From NCBI RefSeq assembly GCF_963678635.1, contig NC_087062.1, forward strand, positions 74,392,349-74,456,348: a stretch of 64,000 nucleotides of DNA, given 5' to 3'. The position numbers and the translations under genes were made by a program. This document shows positions 53,208 to 63,398 of this stretch, piece after piece. The notes beneath the pieces are model-generated. The model had not been told where the DNA came from and did not search any database. It saw only the letters and a program-made list of their open reading frames with translations. Source of the stretch: Symsagittifera roscoffensis (Eukaryota; Xenacoelomorpha; Acoela; Convolutidae). Numbering within the stretch: the first letter of the stretch is position 1; each line of letters opens with the position of its first letter.

Positions 53208-56200
53208 CTGAGCGAAAGAGCAATTCGGTCTGGTACAACTGTGGTAACACTATTGAATTATATTTATAGAGGACCTTGTCCTCCTCTTTTCGTTTGCAGG
53301 CTACGATTCCGTCCTTATTCAGGTACAACAAGTCGTTTCGCTTCAGGTAGAATTGCTTCGAGATCTTGTAGCTGTCTTCTTCCAAGTCTCCCTTGTCAGG
53401 TGCTCCATTCTCGATCCATCTCTTCAGACTGCTCGTCATTCTATCATTTCGTTGTGCCCTTAGGAGATCCGACAGCCTGTACCTGGCTTTCAAATACGTC
53501 TTTACCACGTTCATTTGCCCACTCATTATCTCCGGAGCATGAGCATCGTCCATCAAGTTGACACACCATATCTTTTTCAAAGGTGTCGCTTCCTGCACAG
53601 ATGGTTCCAGATTGGTACGGACGACCGTACCATGTGGCAGCATTCTGGTTGGGCGTTTCGAAACTGCTATCAGCTCGAGCTCGTCTGCGGCATTATCTAC
53701 CACAGTGCCCTCTTCATCTGAGGTGTATCTGTCCCTGTCTGGATCCTGATGTATTTCTCGGTCCAGCCCACGCTGCTTCCAGTCTACCAATAAGGAGTGG
53801 ATTGCGATCTCTGACATATCGGAATTGGAAGTTGTTTCAGATGTGTTGTCCCAGGACTGGGGCCTCGAGTCAACACTTGAGTCGACTGATTCCCCAACAT
53901 CATATTCCAAGTTGTCTGAGATGTTTCTCGACTCCCCGGACAAAACTCTGTCCATCGGTCGCTTCGAACCCGACTCCCCGGACAAAATTCTGCCCCTAGG
54001 TGGTCTCGTCAACCTCTCCCCGGACAAGTCGTCCTGCACGGGCTCAAAGGTGTCTGACTCCTCAGACGAGTCGTCCTTGACTGGCTCGAAGGTATCAGAC
54101 TCCCCGGACATTGTCTCGTCCACTGACGAACAATCTGGGCTCGGCTCGTATTCTTCTTTTGCATCCGTGAAATGCACTCTCCTCGTGAAGCTAGATTTCG
54201 ACTTGATCCTGACTTCCTTAGTGGTTTGGTTCTGATTCAGTGTTCCATATTCAGTGAACGAAGTTCTCAACAAGACCTCCTTCGGCATCGAGCTCACCAG
54301 CTGGTTGACTATCGACCTGCAATCCCGTTCAACGCCTCGGCTGCGAATGGACACTGGCCTCTTCTCTGTTCTCTCGGTGACAGTCAACCGCTGCATGGTC
54401 TCCATCCACTCACGATCATGCCTATCCACTTCCCTGTCCAACAAGTCACGGAGTTTTCCCATGACGTCCGGCGCCACGTTCACCGTCCTGTTCAATAGAG
54501 CCATGCTGTTTATACCTAGTCTGGTAAGTTCTTGCTGTACCAAGTTGGATCGGACTAGCAGATCCAACGGAACGGACTCGCCTCTGGCTAAAAGCTTTAT
54601 CTCCGCGGCCGTCTCCAATGGAAGGTCAGGGTGTCCGGGTATAGGATGCCCTGACTTGTCTAACCACCTAGTAAGTGGCAGTTTGTCGTAGGTTTCTTTG
54701 TCCAGAAAGGAAAACCCGTCTTTGATTTCTGATTGGTTAGCCTGTTTCTCCTCAAGGCGCTCATAAAATTCTGTCTTTTTACTGAGGCTATCTGCGTTCT
54801 GGTGCTTGTCACGGGTACGGTGCTCTATGATCATGTGGTATCCATCTAGGCGCACGATCCAACGACCAATATAACTTTGGTCCATCGAATAGGTTTTCAG
54901 CCAGGCAAGGGCACGATTATCCACACGTAACTTGAAGGGAGCACTCCCCAAGTAGGCCCTGTATTTTTCCACGAAAGTGATCACCGCAAACATCTCCGCT
55001 TTTGGTGCGCCATACTTCCTTTCAGTATCACTCAGGACTTTACTCCCGTAGGCTATCGGACTGAGAACCGTTCTCCCGTTCCACTCCTGCTCCTGGTGAA
55101 GTATGCCCGATATCGCAACCACTGATGCATCCGTATCCAGCGCGAACATCCCCTTCTCTGTTGGCATGCCGAGGACCGGTGCCTCGCAAAGTTCACGTTT
55201 GATGTTTTCAAATGAAACTTGTGCCTCATCAGTCCAAGTGAACTTTTTGCCCTTGTTTCTCATCAACCTCTGCATGGGGTATATTTTGTCAGCATACCCC
55301 TTGATGAACTCTCGATAATAATTAGCGAATCCCAAAAAACTCATCAGCTGTGTATCTGTTTTAGGTGCCTTCCAGGTCAGCACCGCTTCAACCGCTTCGG
55401 GATCTGGTCTCACTCCATGCTTGTCTACCAGGCGGCCCAGATACTTTATGGAATCCCTGAGGATTTCACACTTAGAGGGTTTACATTTCAGACCCGCCTG
55501 CTTCATGCAAGAAAACACCTCCTCCAACCTCTCTATGTGGTCTTCTGAGGTTGGTGTTGCAATCACGACATCATCGACATAACACATGATGAGATTCCCG
55601 TATTTCTTAGTGACGCTCGTGAGTGCCTGGGCCATCAGTCGCTTGAATGTGGCCGTCGCGTTGCACAATCCGAATGGCATCCTCTTCCACTGGAACAATC
55701 CCAGCTCACACGCGAAGCCTGTTTTCTCTCGATCCTGCTTTCTGAGTGGCACTTGCCAGAACGCAGAGCCCAAATCCAACGTCGTGAAGAACTTCGCGTC
55801 TCCCAGCTTGGATAGGCTCTCATCGATGCGGGGAATCGGGTATGCGTCCTTTATAGTCACTGCGTTCAGATAACGGAAATCACAACAAAATCTGAGTTGT
55901 CCCCCTTTATTTTTCGCCATGACCACGCCACAAGCCCATGGGGACTTCGACGGCTCGATCATGTCGTACTCCATTAACATCTCGATTTCCTTCCTACACG
56001 CTTCTGACTTGTTTGGGGTCATTCTTCTCGCCCCTTCCCTATGAGGTACCGAGCCCTCTTCTATCTCAATCTCGTGTTCTACAAAATTACAACAACCTAT
56101 GTCGGCCTTATGTTTCGAAAAAACGTCTGCGTTCCGATTTAGCACTGCTCTGAGCGAATCTAGTTCCTTGTCTGATATTTTACCCTTCAAATGTTCCATC

Positions 56201-56997
56201 TCAGGTAGGACAGGTTTATTCGCTGTTAACTCTGCTTCTGTCGGCCTCTCAGGAAAGTTGGAACAACTAGACAGCCCATCATCTGTTTCCGACTTCATTG
56301 AAAACAATTTCCTAGAAGATTTCAATTCATTCACTCTCTTCATTATACATTCTTGGTTCGCATGTAATGGACATCTAGTTACATCAAACTTTTTCAAGTT
56401 CTCCACACTCTGAAAGTCTGTGTTCAGAGGCAAAGCGTAGCCAAGTTTCTTTCCCCTCTGTATTGTCACTGTTGTTGCTTCTGTTTTCAATAACACACTC
56501 ACACACAGTCCGCTCTGAGTGAGTGAGAAGCTTCTTCCTAAAATAGCCGAGCTTTTACTGTTTGGATTTGGTACCAGACACACCTGTCTGTCATTGCTGA
56601 GTTCATTCAAGTTCCTCATCCTAAACGTCGCTACTACGGCTTGGTTTGGTTTTAATCTAACTTTTCGATCCAGAAAAATCGGCACCTTGGTCTGGTTAAT
56701 TAAGATCTTATTAAGGGGTCCCTTTTCATACTTTCTCTCAGGATCCTTGATCCTAATCAACCCGTCATTGAGATCGATCGTGACATCAAAGTTGCGCACG
56801 AAATCCCTTCCTAAGATGAACTGATCGGATTCGTCCAAATTCTTCACTACTAGGAAGCTCATCCAAAGATGTCTTCCTCCGAGCTGCAGTGAAATGATCG
56901 GGGTTCGTCCAGTCACATAGATCGCTCCCTGATTGGCCGCTGCCACCTGATGTTTGTCGGTATGAGATCCGACCTCTCGAAACCCATGTCGGTCCAA
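53176..56997 (-). pseudogene. pol: Protease end, reverse transcriptase, RNase H and long linker (1273 codons)
   Basis: Residues 1-90 are the C-terminal half of the protease (QFILGRDFVRNFDV). Reverse transcriptase spans about 320-560 with LDLGSAFWQVPL, MPFGLCNATATF and YVDD at 473-476. RNase H spans about 615-745 with DTDAS (Asp621), KAEMF (Glu667), RVDNRA (Asp693) and NADSL (Asp735). Then comes an unusually long linker of about 375 residues with Ser/Asp/Glu-rich repeats of SGES and SDTFEPV type, and the pre-integrase region (QFYLKRNDLLYL). The frame begins at a TTG because a frameshift separates it from the protease start. Near 53200 another frameshift leads into integrase. Catalytic residues of both enzymes are intact. 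Confidence 0.92.
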
Positions 56998-57644
56998 GTT
57001 TTGACTGGCATGACACTAACCACTGCTCCCGTGTCTAGCAGTCCCTTTACTGAAAGTTGTCTGCCTTGCACGTCCAGCACGTGCGCAGCCAGATCGGCCT
57101 CGCAACCTATATGCACCGCATCTTGTTCGAGCATCGCGTTGTGTCCGATTCGTCTAACCTTCAGCTCCTCTTGACCAATGTATATCCGGCCAATCTGATC
57201 GTTCGCATCAGTTATGTGAGCTTTCGTGTAGATATTGATGCCATCCACATTCATTAGGATCGGGTAAGGGCCTTGGACATCGATATAATGTCCATCCACT
57301 TTCATCAGCCTCGGACCTCCCGTTGTGAGCAGCGCCCGCACTGCCCTGGATTCCAGTTTGGGATCTTTCTCCCTCAGGTAGTCTGCATAGATGTCCAGGT
57401 GGACTAGTGTAATTTCGGATGGTTCACTCAAGTTCTTGACCACCTGGTGCCCTGCGACTGAGATGATGGACATTATTTTGGTCCCCTCCTTCGTCATGCC
57501 GAAAGTCTTGCCAGATATAACGTTCATTTTCAGTCCCTGTTTCCTGGGTTCCTCTTTGTCTTCTACTTTCGTCGTTTTACCCAGAACATTAAAACTTTCC
57601 CGAAGATCTGTGCTCTCCAGCTCCGACCTTACCCATTGCTCCAC
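56913..57644 (-). pseudogene. pol: Pol N-terminal region with aspartic protease active site
   Basis: Residues 1-180 are a spacer domain of unknown role. The protease then shows VKGLLDTGAVVSVMP, with the active-site Asp-Thr-Gly. The second half is in the frame of the RT ORF after a one-base loss at about 56950. Retropepsin-type proteases cut the polyprotein. The frame is open upstream of the ATG to about 57675 (CQQDLATKEVEQW), where it meets a one-base shift against the linker that follows nucleocapsid. Confidence 0.85.
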
Positions 57645-57758
57645 TTCTTTCGTGGCTAGGTCCTGTTGACATTCTGCAGCGCTGTCCTTGCCGCCAGGCC
57701 GTAATCCACCTTGAGTGGGCTAGATGACTCTGCCTCGAGGTTCGAGGCCACCACCTCG

Positions 57759-58136
57759 TCAGGCAGTGTCTTTACCTTTTTTGGTCGTGAAGGTGCTCGG
57801 TGTCGTCTCCTTCCTCCGAGATTCAGCCTCGTTCATCAGACGTGCTCGACTGGCCTTGACACCCGAAAGCGCCTCTTCGTGGCGGGGATGTTTCGCGTCC
57901 GCTACTGCATCCCAAAATTGAGTACAATCCGACTTGAAGTGTCCCAAATTACAGAAGAAACACCTCGGACCATACTTCATGATGAGCCCTCTGACGTACT
58001 CTTCATGATCCTCGTCGGTCGCGTCGGCGTCCTCGAGAAAGTAGCCTATCGCCTTCATCTTCTGTTTGTATGCAGAACACGCGGAAATGTGATGGTCCAT
58101 CGAACCACAATCCGCACACGACCTCCTCTTATCCAT
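57759..58136 (-). pseudogene. gag: Nucleocapsid with two zinc knuckles
   Basis: Two knuckles are visible: CADCGSMDHHISAC (C-x2-C-x4-H-x4-C, canonical) and CFFCNLGHFKSDC (C-x2-C-x3-H-x4-C, one residue shorter than the canonical spacing). They are 35 residues apart. They bind and package element RNA. The frame is the same as capsid, separated from it by one TAA at 58152-58154. It ends in a frameshift at about 57765, after which the linker to protease continues in another frame. Confidence 0.88.
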
Positions 58137-58151
58137 GTCATTGCGAGGTTT

Positions 58152-59312
58152 TTACCAACTGGAATTCGCACCATTGTTTGTCCCGCTATAGTTGCCATAA
58201 TTGCTGTAACGAGTTTGCGCCCTCGGTTTTATGAGTAAATACTCGCGTGACTTCATACGCAAATCGTCGGGCGTGGGTACCTGGTCAAGTGACAGGGTGA
58301 AGTGTGTGGCCAACATCGTCTTCAACTCCTCACTCCTTACTCCGTCCACGAACTTCGAAGCAATCGCCAAGTTTCGCTCGGATATTTTCTCATCTGGGTT
58401 GCTTCTCCTCCTAAGCAATTCAAGGTCGTCCAAAAATTTATCTATGGATTCGTCATCTCTTTGACGCCTCTTTTTGAACTTCACCATAGCCTGGTGCCCT
58501 TGTACTCCAGAGCCGAAACGATTCAGCAGGATGTCGAATATCTTGCGAGCGCTGTCTCTCTCATTGGCTCTTTTCGCCATTACACAACTTAATGCAGTAC
58601 CCTCCAGGTTGCTCGTCAGCGCGCTGCATTCTTGTTTCTTGGAGAGATTCTCTTCCTCAAAGTGTAACTTCATCACCTCTATCCAAGTATCAATGCAGCC
58701 GTCTGTCTCGTCTTTATATGACTTCGGCTTTTTCAGTGTCCTTCTTGACCTCTCTCCTCTCTCGGTTGACTTCGAGAGCTTGGTGATGAATGTTTCGAGA
58801 GATCTGTTCAGGGGCTCAAACATCGAGGCATACATCGTTGTATCCTGTGAGACTGTAGTCAGATCTGGTACTGAACTGACTTGTGGCACAGTTGGCAACC
58901 TTGTCTCCGGGGTGGCATCTGCCTCCGGCGGGACTGGATTCGTCCAGCCAGGCCTCAACGGGGCTGCCCTTGGCCGCTCCTTGTTTCTAGGTTCGTAGTT
59001 CGTTCTCGAGCCTTGCTGGGCTCTGGCATTGCTGCCCGTACCATCTCCATCATTTGCATGGCGTGAGCGCTCCCTTGGGTTGGAACGCTCCTGCCAATTA
59101 CTCCCATTCAGGATCGCGTCAAGCTTCCGCATCATTAAGTCAGACTTTGCATCTAACCTTTTCTCCAGGCTAGTCATCGTGTGGGCGTAGGTACTATCAT
59201 GATCGTTCAACAATCTTTCGATCTCCCTGGTCATCCTAGCCTCTCTTTCGTATGACTCCTTGTTTGCCTGTGCCAGGCTCTCCACCAGGCATTGATCAGT
59301 GTTGCGAATCAA
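58152..59312 (-). pseudogene. gag: Gag capsid region (386 codons)
   Basis: The N-terminal part is charged and coiled-coil-like (YEREARMTREIERLLND). Residues about 200-340 form a typical retrotransposon Gag capsid: IDTWIEVMKLHFEEENL, LEGTALSCVMAKR, KIFDILLNRFGSG, and DESIDKFLDDLELLRRR. The frame begins upstream of the ATG at 59312 through SQARVDQAQ, which belongs with the preceding gag frame and shows that a frameshift near 59345 split them. It ends in TAA directly before the nucleocapsid frame. Confidence 0.88.
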
Positions 59313-60337
59313 CTGAGCCTGATCAACCCTCGCCTGCGACTCACGTGCGTTAGTTCGTCTCTGAGATTCTCTTGACCTTTGTGAGCTCTCTCATCAACCT
59401 GATCTATCCTTTTCGTCATGTCCCGTCTCAGTTCATCCAGACCATTCATTACGCCAGCGAACATGTCGCTTATGTCGCCAGTGGCCCCGAATGACGGGGT
59501 TAGCCCCAGAGAAGATGAGGTCAACTGCGGCTGCAGCCTGGTGCTTGATGACGCACCGCCTTTTTGCTTGCTCATCGACGTCATTAATCTGTCGAAGGTT
59601 GATGACGCTCCCATCGTTATCCCATCTGACATGGGCCTGGTCGGCGAGGCTGACGACGCCTTCCTGCTCATGTCGTTCCTTGGACACGGTGTGAAGTTCA
59701 CATCCGGATGGGCTATCTCCGGGTAGTCATCACTGGAAGTCAAACATACAGTTGGTAGTGACGCCATGCGTTCGTCGTACAAAGACTTCCAACTCTTCTT
59801 GGCCTTCGAACCCGTTTGTTCTTCACTCGGGCTTATACTCGACATCATCGCGTTGTTGCTCTGCTTGGCCAGAGATGAGTAGGTACTAGCCGAATGTGAG
59901 TATTCTCCCCTCCACCTGTGACTCTTGGTCTCCGATTTGGACATCCCATTGAATAACACTTCCTCTCGCGGCTCGACCTCGGAACGCTCCGAGGTCTCCT
60001 CCGTCCTCTCGACTTCCTCCCGCTCGAGGTCCTCGCTCGGCTCAAAGTCGGGTCGAATGAGCGTCTGTTCTCCCTCGTCAAAGGGGTCCACAAGCGTTTC
60101 GCTCGCGGTTCCGGCTTCGGCGCTCCGCCTTTGATCGCCATCGAGGTTTTTCTCGCTCCCTAATCTCATTCCGCTCACTGAAAGATCAGGTTGACCTTTA
60201 GTCGATTCGTATTCAGCAAACACGTCGGAGGCGCTGCTAAACGAAGACTGGCTACGCCTAGTTTTAAATTTTCGCGTGCTGCCCTTGCTCAGCCTGGGAA
60301 TCTTAGTAGTCGATCCTAACGAGTATCTGCGCTGCAT
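59309..60337 (-). pseudogene. gag: Gag N-terminal region (342 codons)
   Basis: I take the ATG at 60337 (MQRRYSLGSTTKIPRL) as start. The frame is open four codons further up but without an ATG. The segment is low in hydrophobics, with a basic start, an acidic stretch (DLEREEVERTEETSERSEVE), Ser-rich linkers and a coiled coil near the end (ELRRDMTKRIDQVDERAHKG). That is normal for a matrix-like Gypsy Gag end. It overlaps the capsid frame by four bases (ATGA, 59309-59312), but this comes from a frameshift about 30 bases earlier. Confidence 0.8.
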
Positions 60338-60765
60338 ACTTTGTGACAAAAAAAAACAAAATTCGTATGTCGAAAAGTCAGTATCAATCTCTTAGGTTTC
60401 TCAATGACAGTCTTAGTGACTCAGCTAGAGTTACACACACACAGGGCCTGCGCGGTATTGATATAATGCTAACTCAACCCTGTCGTATAGTATAACAGTA
60501 TCACAAAATTTTCACAAGATATAATCAACACACAAAACACAATAGATAATAAGATAAGAATATCCTACAGGTGACAGCGACCTTTTGTCAGTATCAATTT
60601 ATCGCCACACATTTTATCAAGTCACTGCTTTGTTAAAATTAAACAATCTTTGATAAAAAGCAGTGATGATTCAGAAACAGATCAATAAAACTTAGTCTTG
60701 AAGAAAAAGACTTCCCCCAATCGGAACGATCCGAAAGAACAAAGCCCAGGACACAGTCTTCTCAA

Positions 60766-60794
60766 GTGGGTGTGTATTTGCCTAATACACCCAC
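60766..60794 (-). ncRNA. Leader stem-loop 1
   Basis: On the plus strand GTGGGTGT pairs with ACACCCAC, with TATT/AATA able to extend the stem. The tandem partner at 60951 has paired changes, which supports a real RNA structure in the element transcript. It may take part in packaging, dimerisation or translation. Confidence 0.6.
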
Positions 60795-60950
60795 CGAGGT
60801 CTTCTTTTAGGTGCCTCGCGATTGCCCGAGCTGTCCTATCAAGTGGCTCAGGGCAACCTCTGATCGAAAATTTCTAAAGTCTATGAAAAAGCTCTCCCAC
60901 ACCCGGACTGCTCCAAGTGCACGAGAGTAGGGAACAACTTTTCTTCTCAA

Positions 60951-60979
60951 GTGAGTGTGTATTTGCCTAATACACTCAC
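60951..60979 (-). ncRNA. Leader stem-loop 2
   Basis: On the plus strand GTGAGTGT pairs with ACACTCAC. Compared with stem-loop 1, one G-C pair has become A-T by changes on both sides, so pairing is kept while sequence changes. Confidence 0.6.
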
Positions 60980-61234
60980 CGAGGTATTCCTTTATTTGTT
61001 CCCCGATTGCCCGAACTTTCCTATTAAGCAGCTCAAGGCAACCACACAACCAAAATCACAATAAAAAAAAATTTGTTCGGGTACTTCTGATACACCCGAT
61101 CTAGGATCCAAATTTGATCACAAATTTCTGGGTCAAAATGGGCTCTTATGATCCTAATAAGCACGCCTAATATCCTAATATGATTTTATTTAATGGATAT
61201 TTTCCTTTTCCCAAATTGCCACAGAAGGTTTCCT

Positions 61235-61620
61235 CAAGTTTCTAACAAGGGAGGTTGTTTAGAAGGTTTAGGACACTCTGGAGGGTTACTTCGGAGGGTT
61301 GTTAAGACACTCAGCCTACTTCGGAGGGTACCTTAATCACTCAAGTCACTTCGGAGGGTCCCCTTAAATTTACTAAGGAGGGTCAATAAGATGCTTAATA
61401 TGCTCCGGAGGGTTGCTTCGGAGGGTACCCCCAAAATTTTCAAATTTCTGAGCCTCACTTAGAAGGGCCTTCAATTAACTTCAGGAAGCGTCAAAACAAG
61501 CTAAATTTTCTATGGGGGGCTGTCTTAACTTCTTTGGATAATCTCGTGGAAACTCTCCACTAAGGAGGGTTGCTAAGGGCCTTAGCTGACTCCAGAGGGT
61601 TACCTCGGAGGGTTCCCCAA
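61235..61620. repeat. Irregular GGAGGGT repeats in the leader
   Basis: The heptamer GGAGGGT, often as CTTCGGAGGGT, occurs about a dozen times here at irregular 15-60 bp spacing and sporadically on to about 63245. It is G-rich on the plus strand, so the element RNA itself is C-rich there. No period is strict. Confidence 0.7.
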
Positions 61621-63365
61621 AAATTAAGAAAAAAGGTTATGTTACCGCAATAAAGTCTCCAAAAGCGGTCTACCTGACTTAAAACTAGGTTGGTTGACAC
61701 GGTCAACCTTCCCAGTTGGATAAAAAGGTGTTTTGATAAAATTTTCTGCCGCTCGGAAGGTTACCTGAAATTTGGACCCTCCGAACTGTAAAATTTTTCT
61801 GTTCCGAGATTATCAACCCAAAAACGGTTACGGTCCGGAAAAATGGTCCAAAACGTCGACTTATGGTACCAAAATTATCCCGATCGGATGGCTAGTCTTT
61901 GAGAAATTGCCAAAAACGTGTTTGTCCAAATGGCCCTTTTTCACCACCTGTATAGGTTCTGAGAAACTTTTTCCGCAATTCCTATCGAAAGTGCCTAAAA
62001 ATAATTGAAACGAGCGTAGTAGCCCTGTACGGCACTGAAATAGTGCAAGAAACTGGATCAAAATTGGTTTGGAGACAAAAATTTGGCCAATAACTATCAA
62101 ATTTGGACCATCCGATTCCTTCCTTTTCCAATCCTTAAGTCGTTAGCTCTATCTACGGAGCTAATCGGAGGGTTACTCAAGAATTTTTCTGGCGGCCGAG
62201 CACGTTATGCTAGCACGCTCCTAACACAAAGAATTTTATTGCTCTAACTCCAAAAACTCAGAAACTCGATCCCCAAAACAGATTGACAAAATTCAGAAAA
62301 TTATCGAAATTTTGACCGAAAAATTTTGGTTTTATCCAACTTTCACTGAGTCTTTTCTCACGCGGTTTCTTTAGTTTGGGGGATCGAACTACGTAGCTAC
62401 TCCCTATATAAAAGCTCTTTGCTGTTCGGAAAAGCTCGGATATCCAAAAATTTGGGGGTCTACAGTTTGATCGAAAATCGATAATTTTCGACAAAATTGG
62501 GTGTTTCTTGGGTCTAATTAGGAGATAAGTAATATGTAATAAGGATAATAACCTATAAGTAGTTGTTAAAAAACAGTACTATACCCTCCTTTGCACCAAA
62601 ACACCTGAATTAAGACCCTTAACTCGGAAATTTGTAATCGATGGAGGGTACAATCGGACCGTGCCAATCGTGCCCCCCACCACTTAAGTTTTAATGAAAT
62701 AGTACCCGAACGATACTAAAATTGTTTCAACGATACCCAACAGTCGTTGTGGATGTTGTCCCTATGTCCCTGTTGAGTGTGGAACACGTTGATTAGCTTG
62801 CCACTCTACCCTCCGGTCACCGGCAAAATCACCATTAACGTGCTTAAACACTCAAATTACACTCGAGGGAGGGTACCCAACCCTTCTCCAAAACACACAA
62901 TCTTTCTATCAGAAACGATATAAATCAATCTGAAACAACAACAAATAAGAAGGTCAGATCACATCTCGTCCGGAAATAATATATAAACTGTCACTTTACA
63001 TTTTTTTACTGTTTTTGGTCTTTTTTGGGTTTTTTACAGTTTTTTGTACTTTTTTGTTTTCAAATAAATTTGTTTTTGGCTTTTTAGTGGTTATACACTA
63101 TTTTTGTTTGGTTTTACACTTTTTCTTTAATTGTTTTTGGTCCTGGGACCTCAGGACAAGCGGGCTCTAGATTTCCCACCTAACCCTCCGGCTCCCGGAA
63201 TTTTCGGTGTTAACTAAGTTAAAAAGCTAAATAGTACTGGACGGAGGGTAAGCACCTTCCCCCCAGTACAATAACGGTCATTATGGCCTCTACCTTGGGC
63301 TTACGCCCGGATCGGATGGTTCGTCGCTGAAACGCTTGGTGATCATGATGGTCTTATGCCTTTGA

Positions 63366-63386
63366 CAGGTCCACCCAGGAGCGCCA
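63366..63386 (-). promoter_or_regulatory. Primer-binding-site candidate of the minus-strand element
   Basis: In element sense, 12 bases after the LTR end, the sequence TGGCGCTCCTGGGTGGACC begins with the TGG expected opposite a tRNA CCA end. The block is shared in diverged form by the plus-strand element. I cannot name the tRNA. The 12-base gap is longer than the usual few bases. Confidence 0.5.
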
Positions 63387-63398
63387 TAAAAACGTCTA

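Larger units (their letters stand above)
60740..61060 (-). repeat. 185-bp tandem duplication in the leader
   Basis: Plus-strand landmarks recur with an offset of 185 bp: CTTCTCAAGTG, GTGTATTTGCCTAATACAC, ACCGAGGT, CGATTGCCCGA, TTTCCTAT/GTCCTAT and AAGGCAACC/AGGGCAACC. The two copies differ at perhaps a quarter of positions, but their stems are kept. Confidence 0.8.
60338..63398 (-). other. 5' leader of the minus-strand element
   Basis: About 3 kb lie between the LTR end and the gag ATG, with no convincing ORF. In element sense it begins with the PBS-like site. A zone of C-rich short repeats follows (GGAGGGT on the plus strand), then a 185-bp tandem duplication with paired stem-loops about 430-615 bases before gag. 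Such a leader is long for Gypsy elements. Confidence 0.6.

Noticed and set aside
56913-56997. Programmed frameshift within the protease
   Set aside because: The overlap has no slippery heptamer, and a shift in the middle of the protease would serve no known expression strategy. A one-base deletion explains it.
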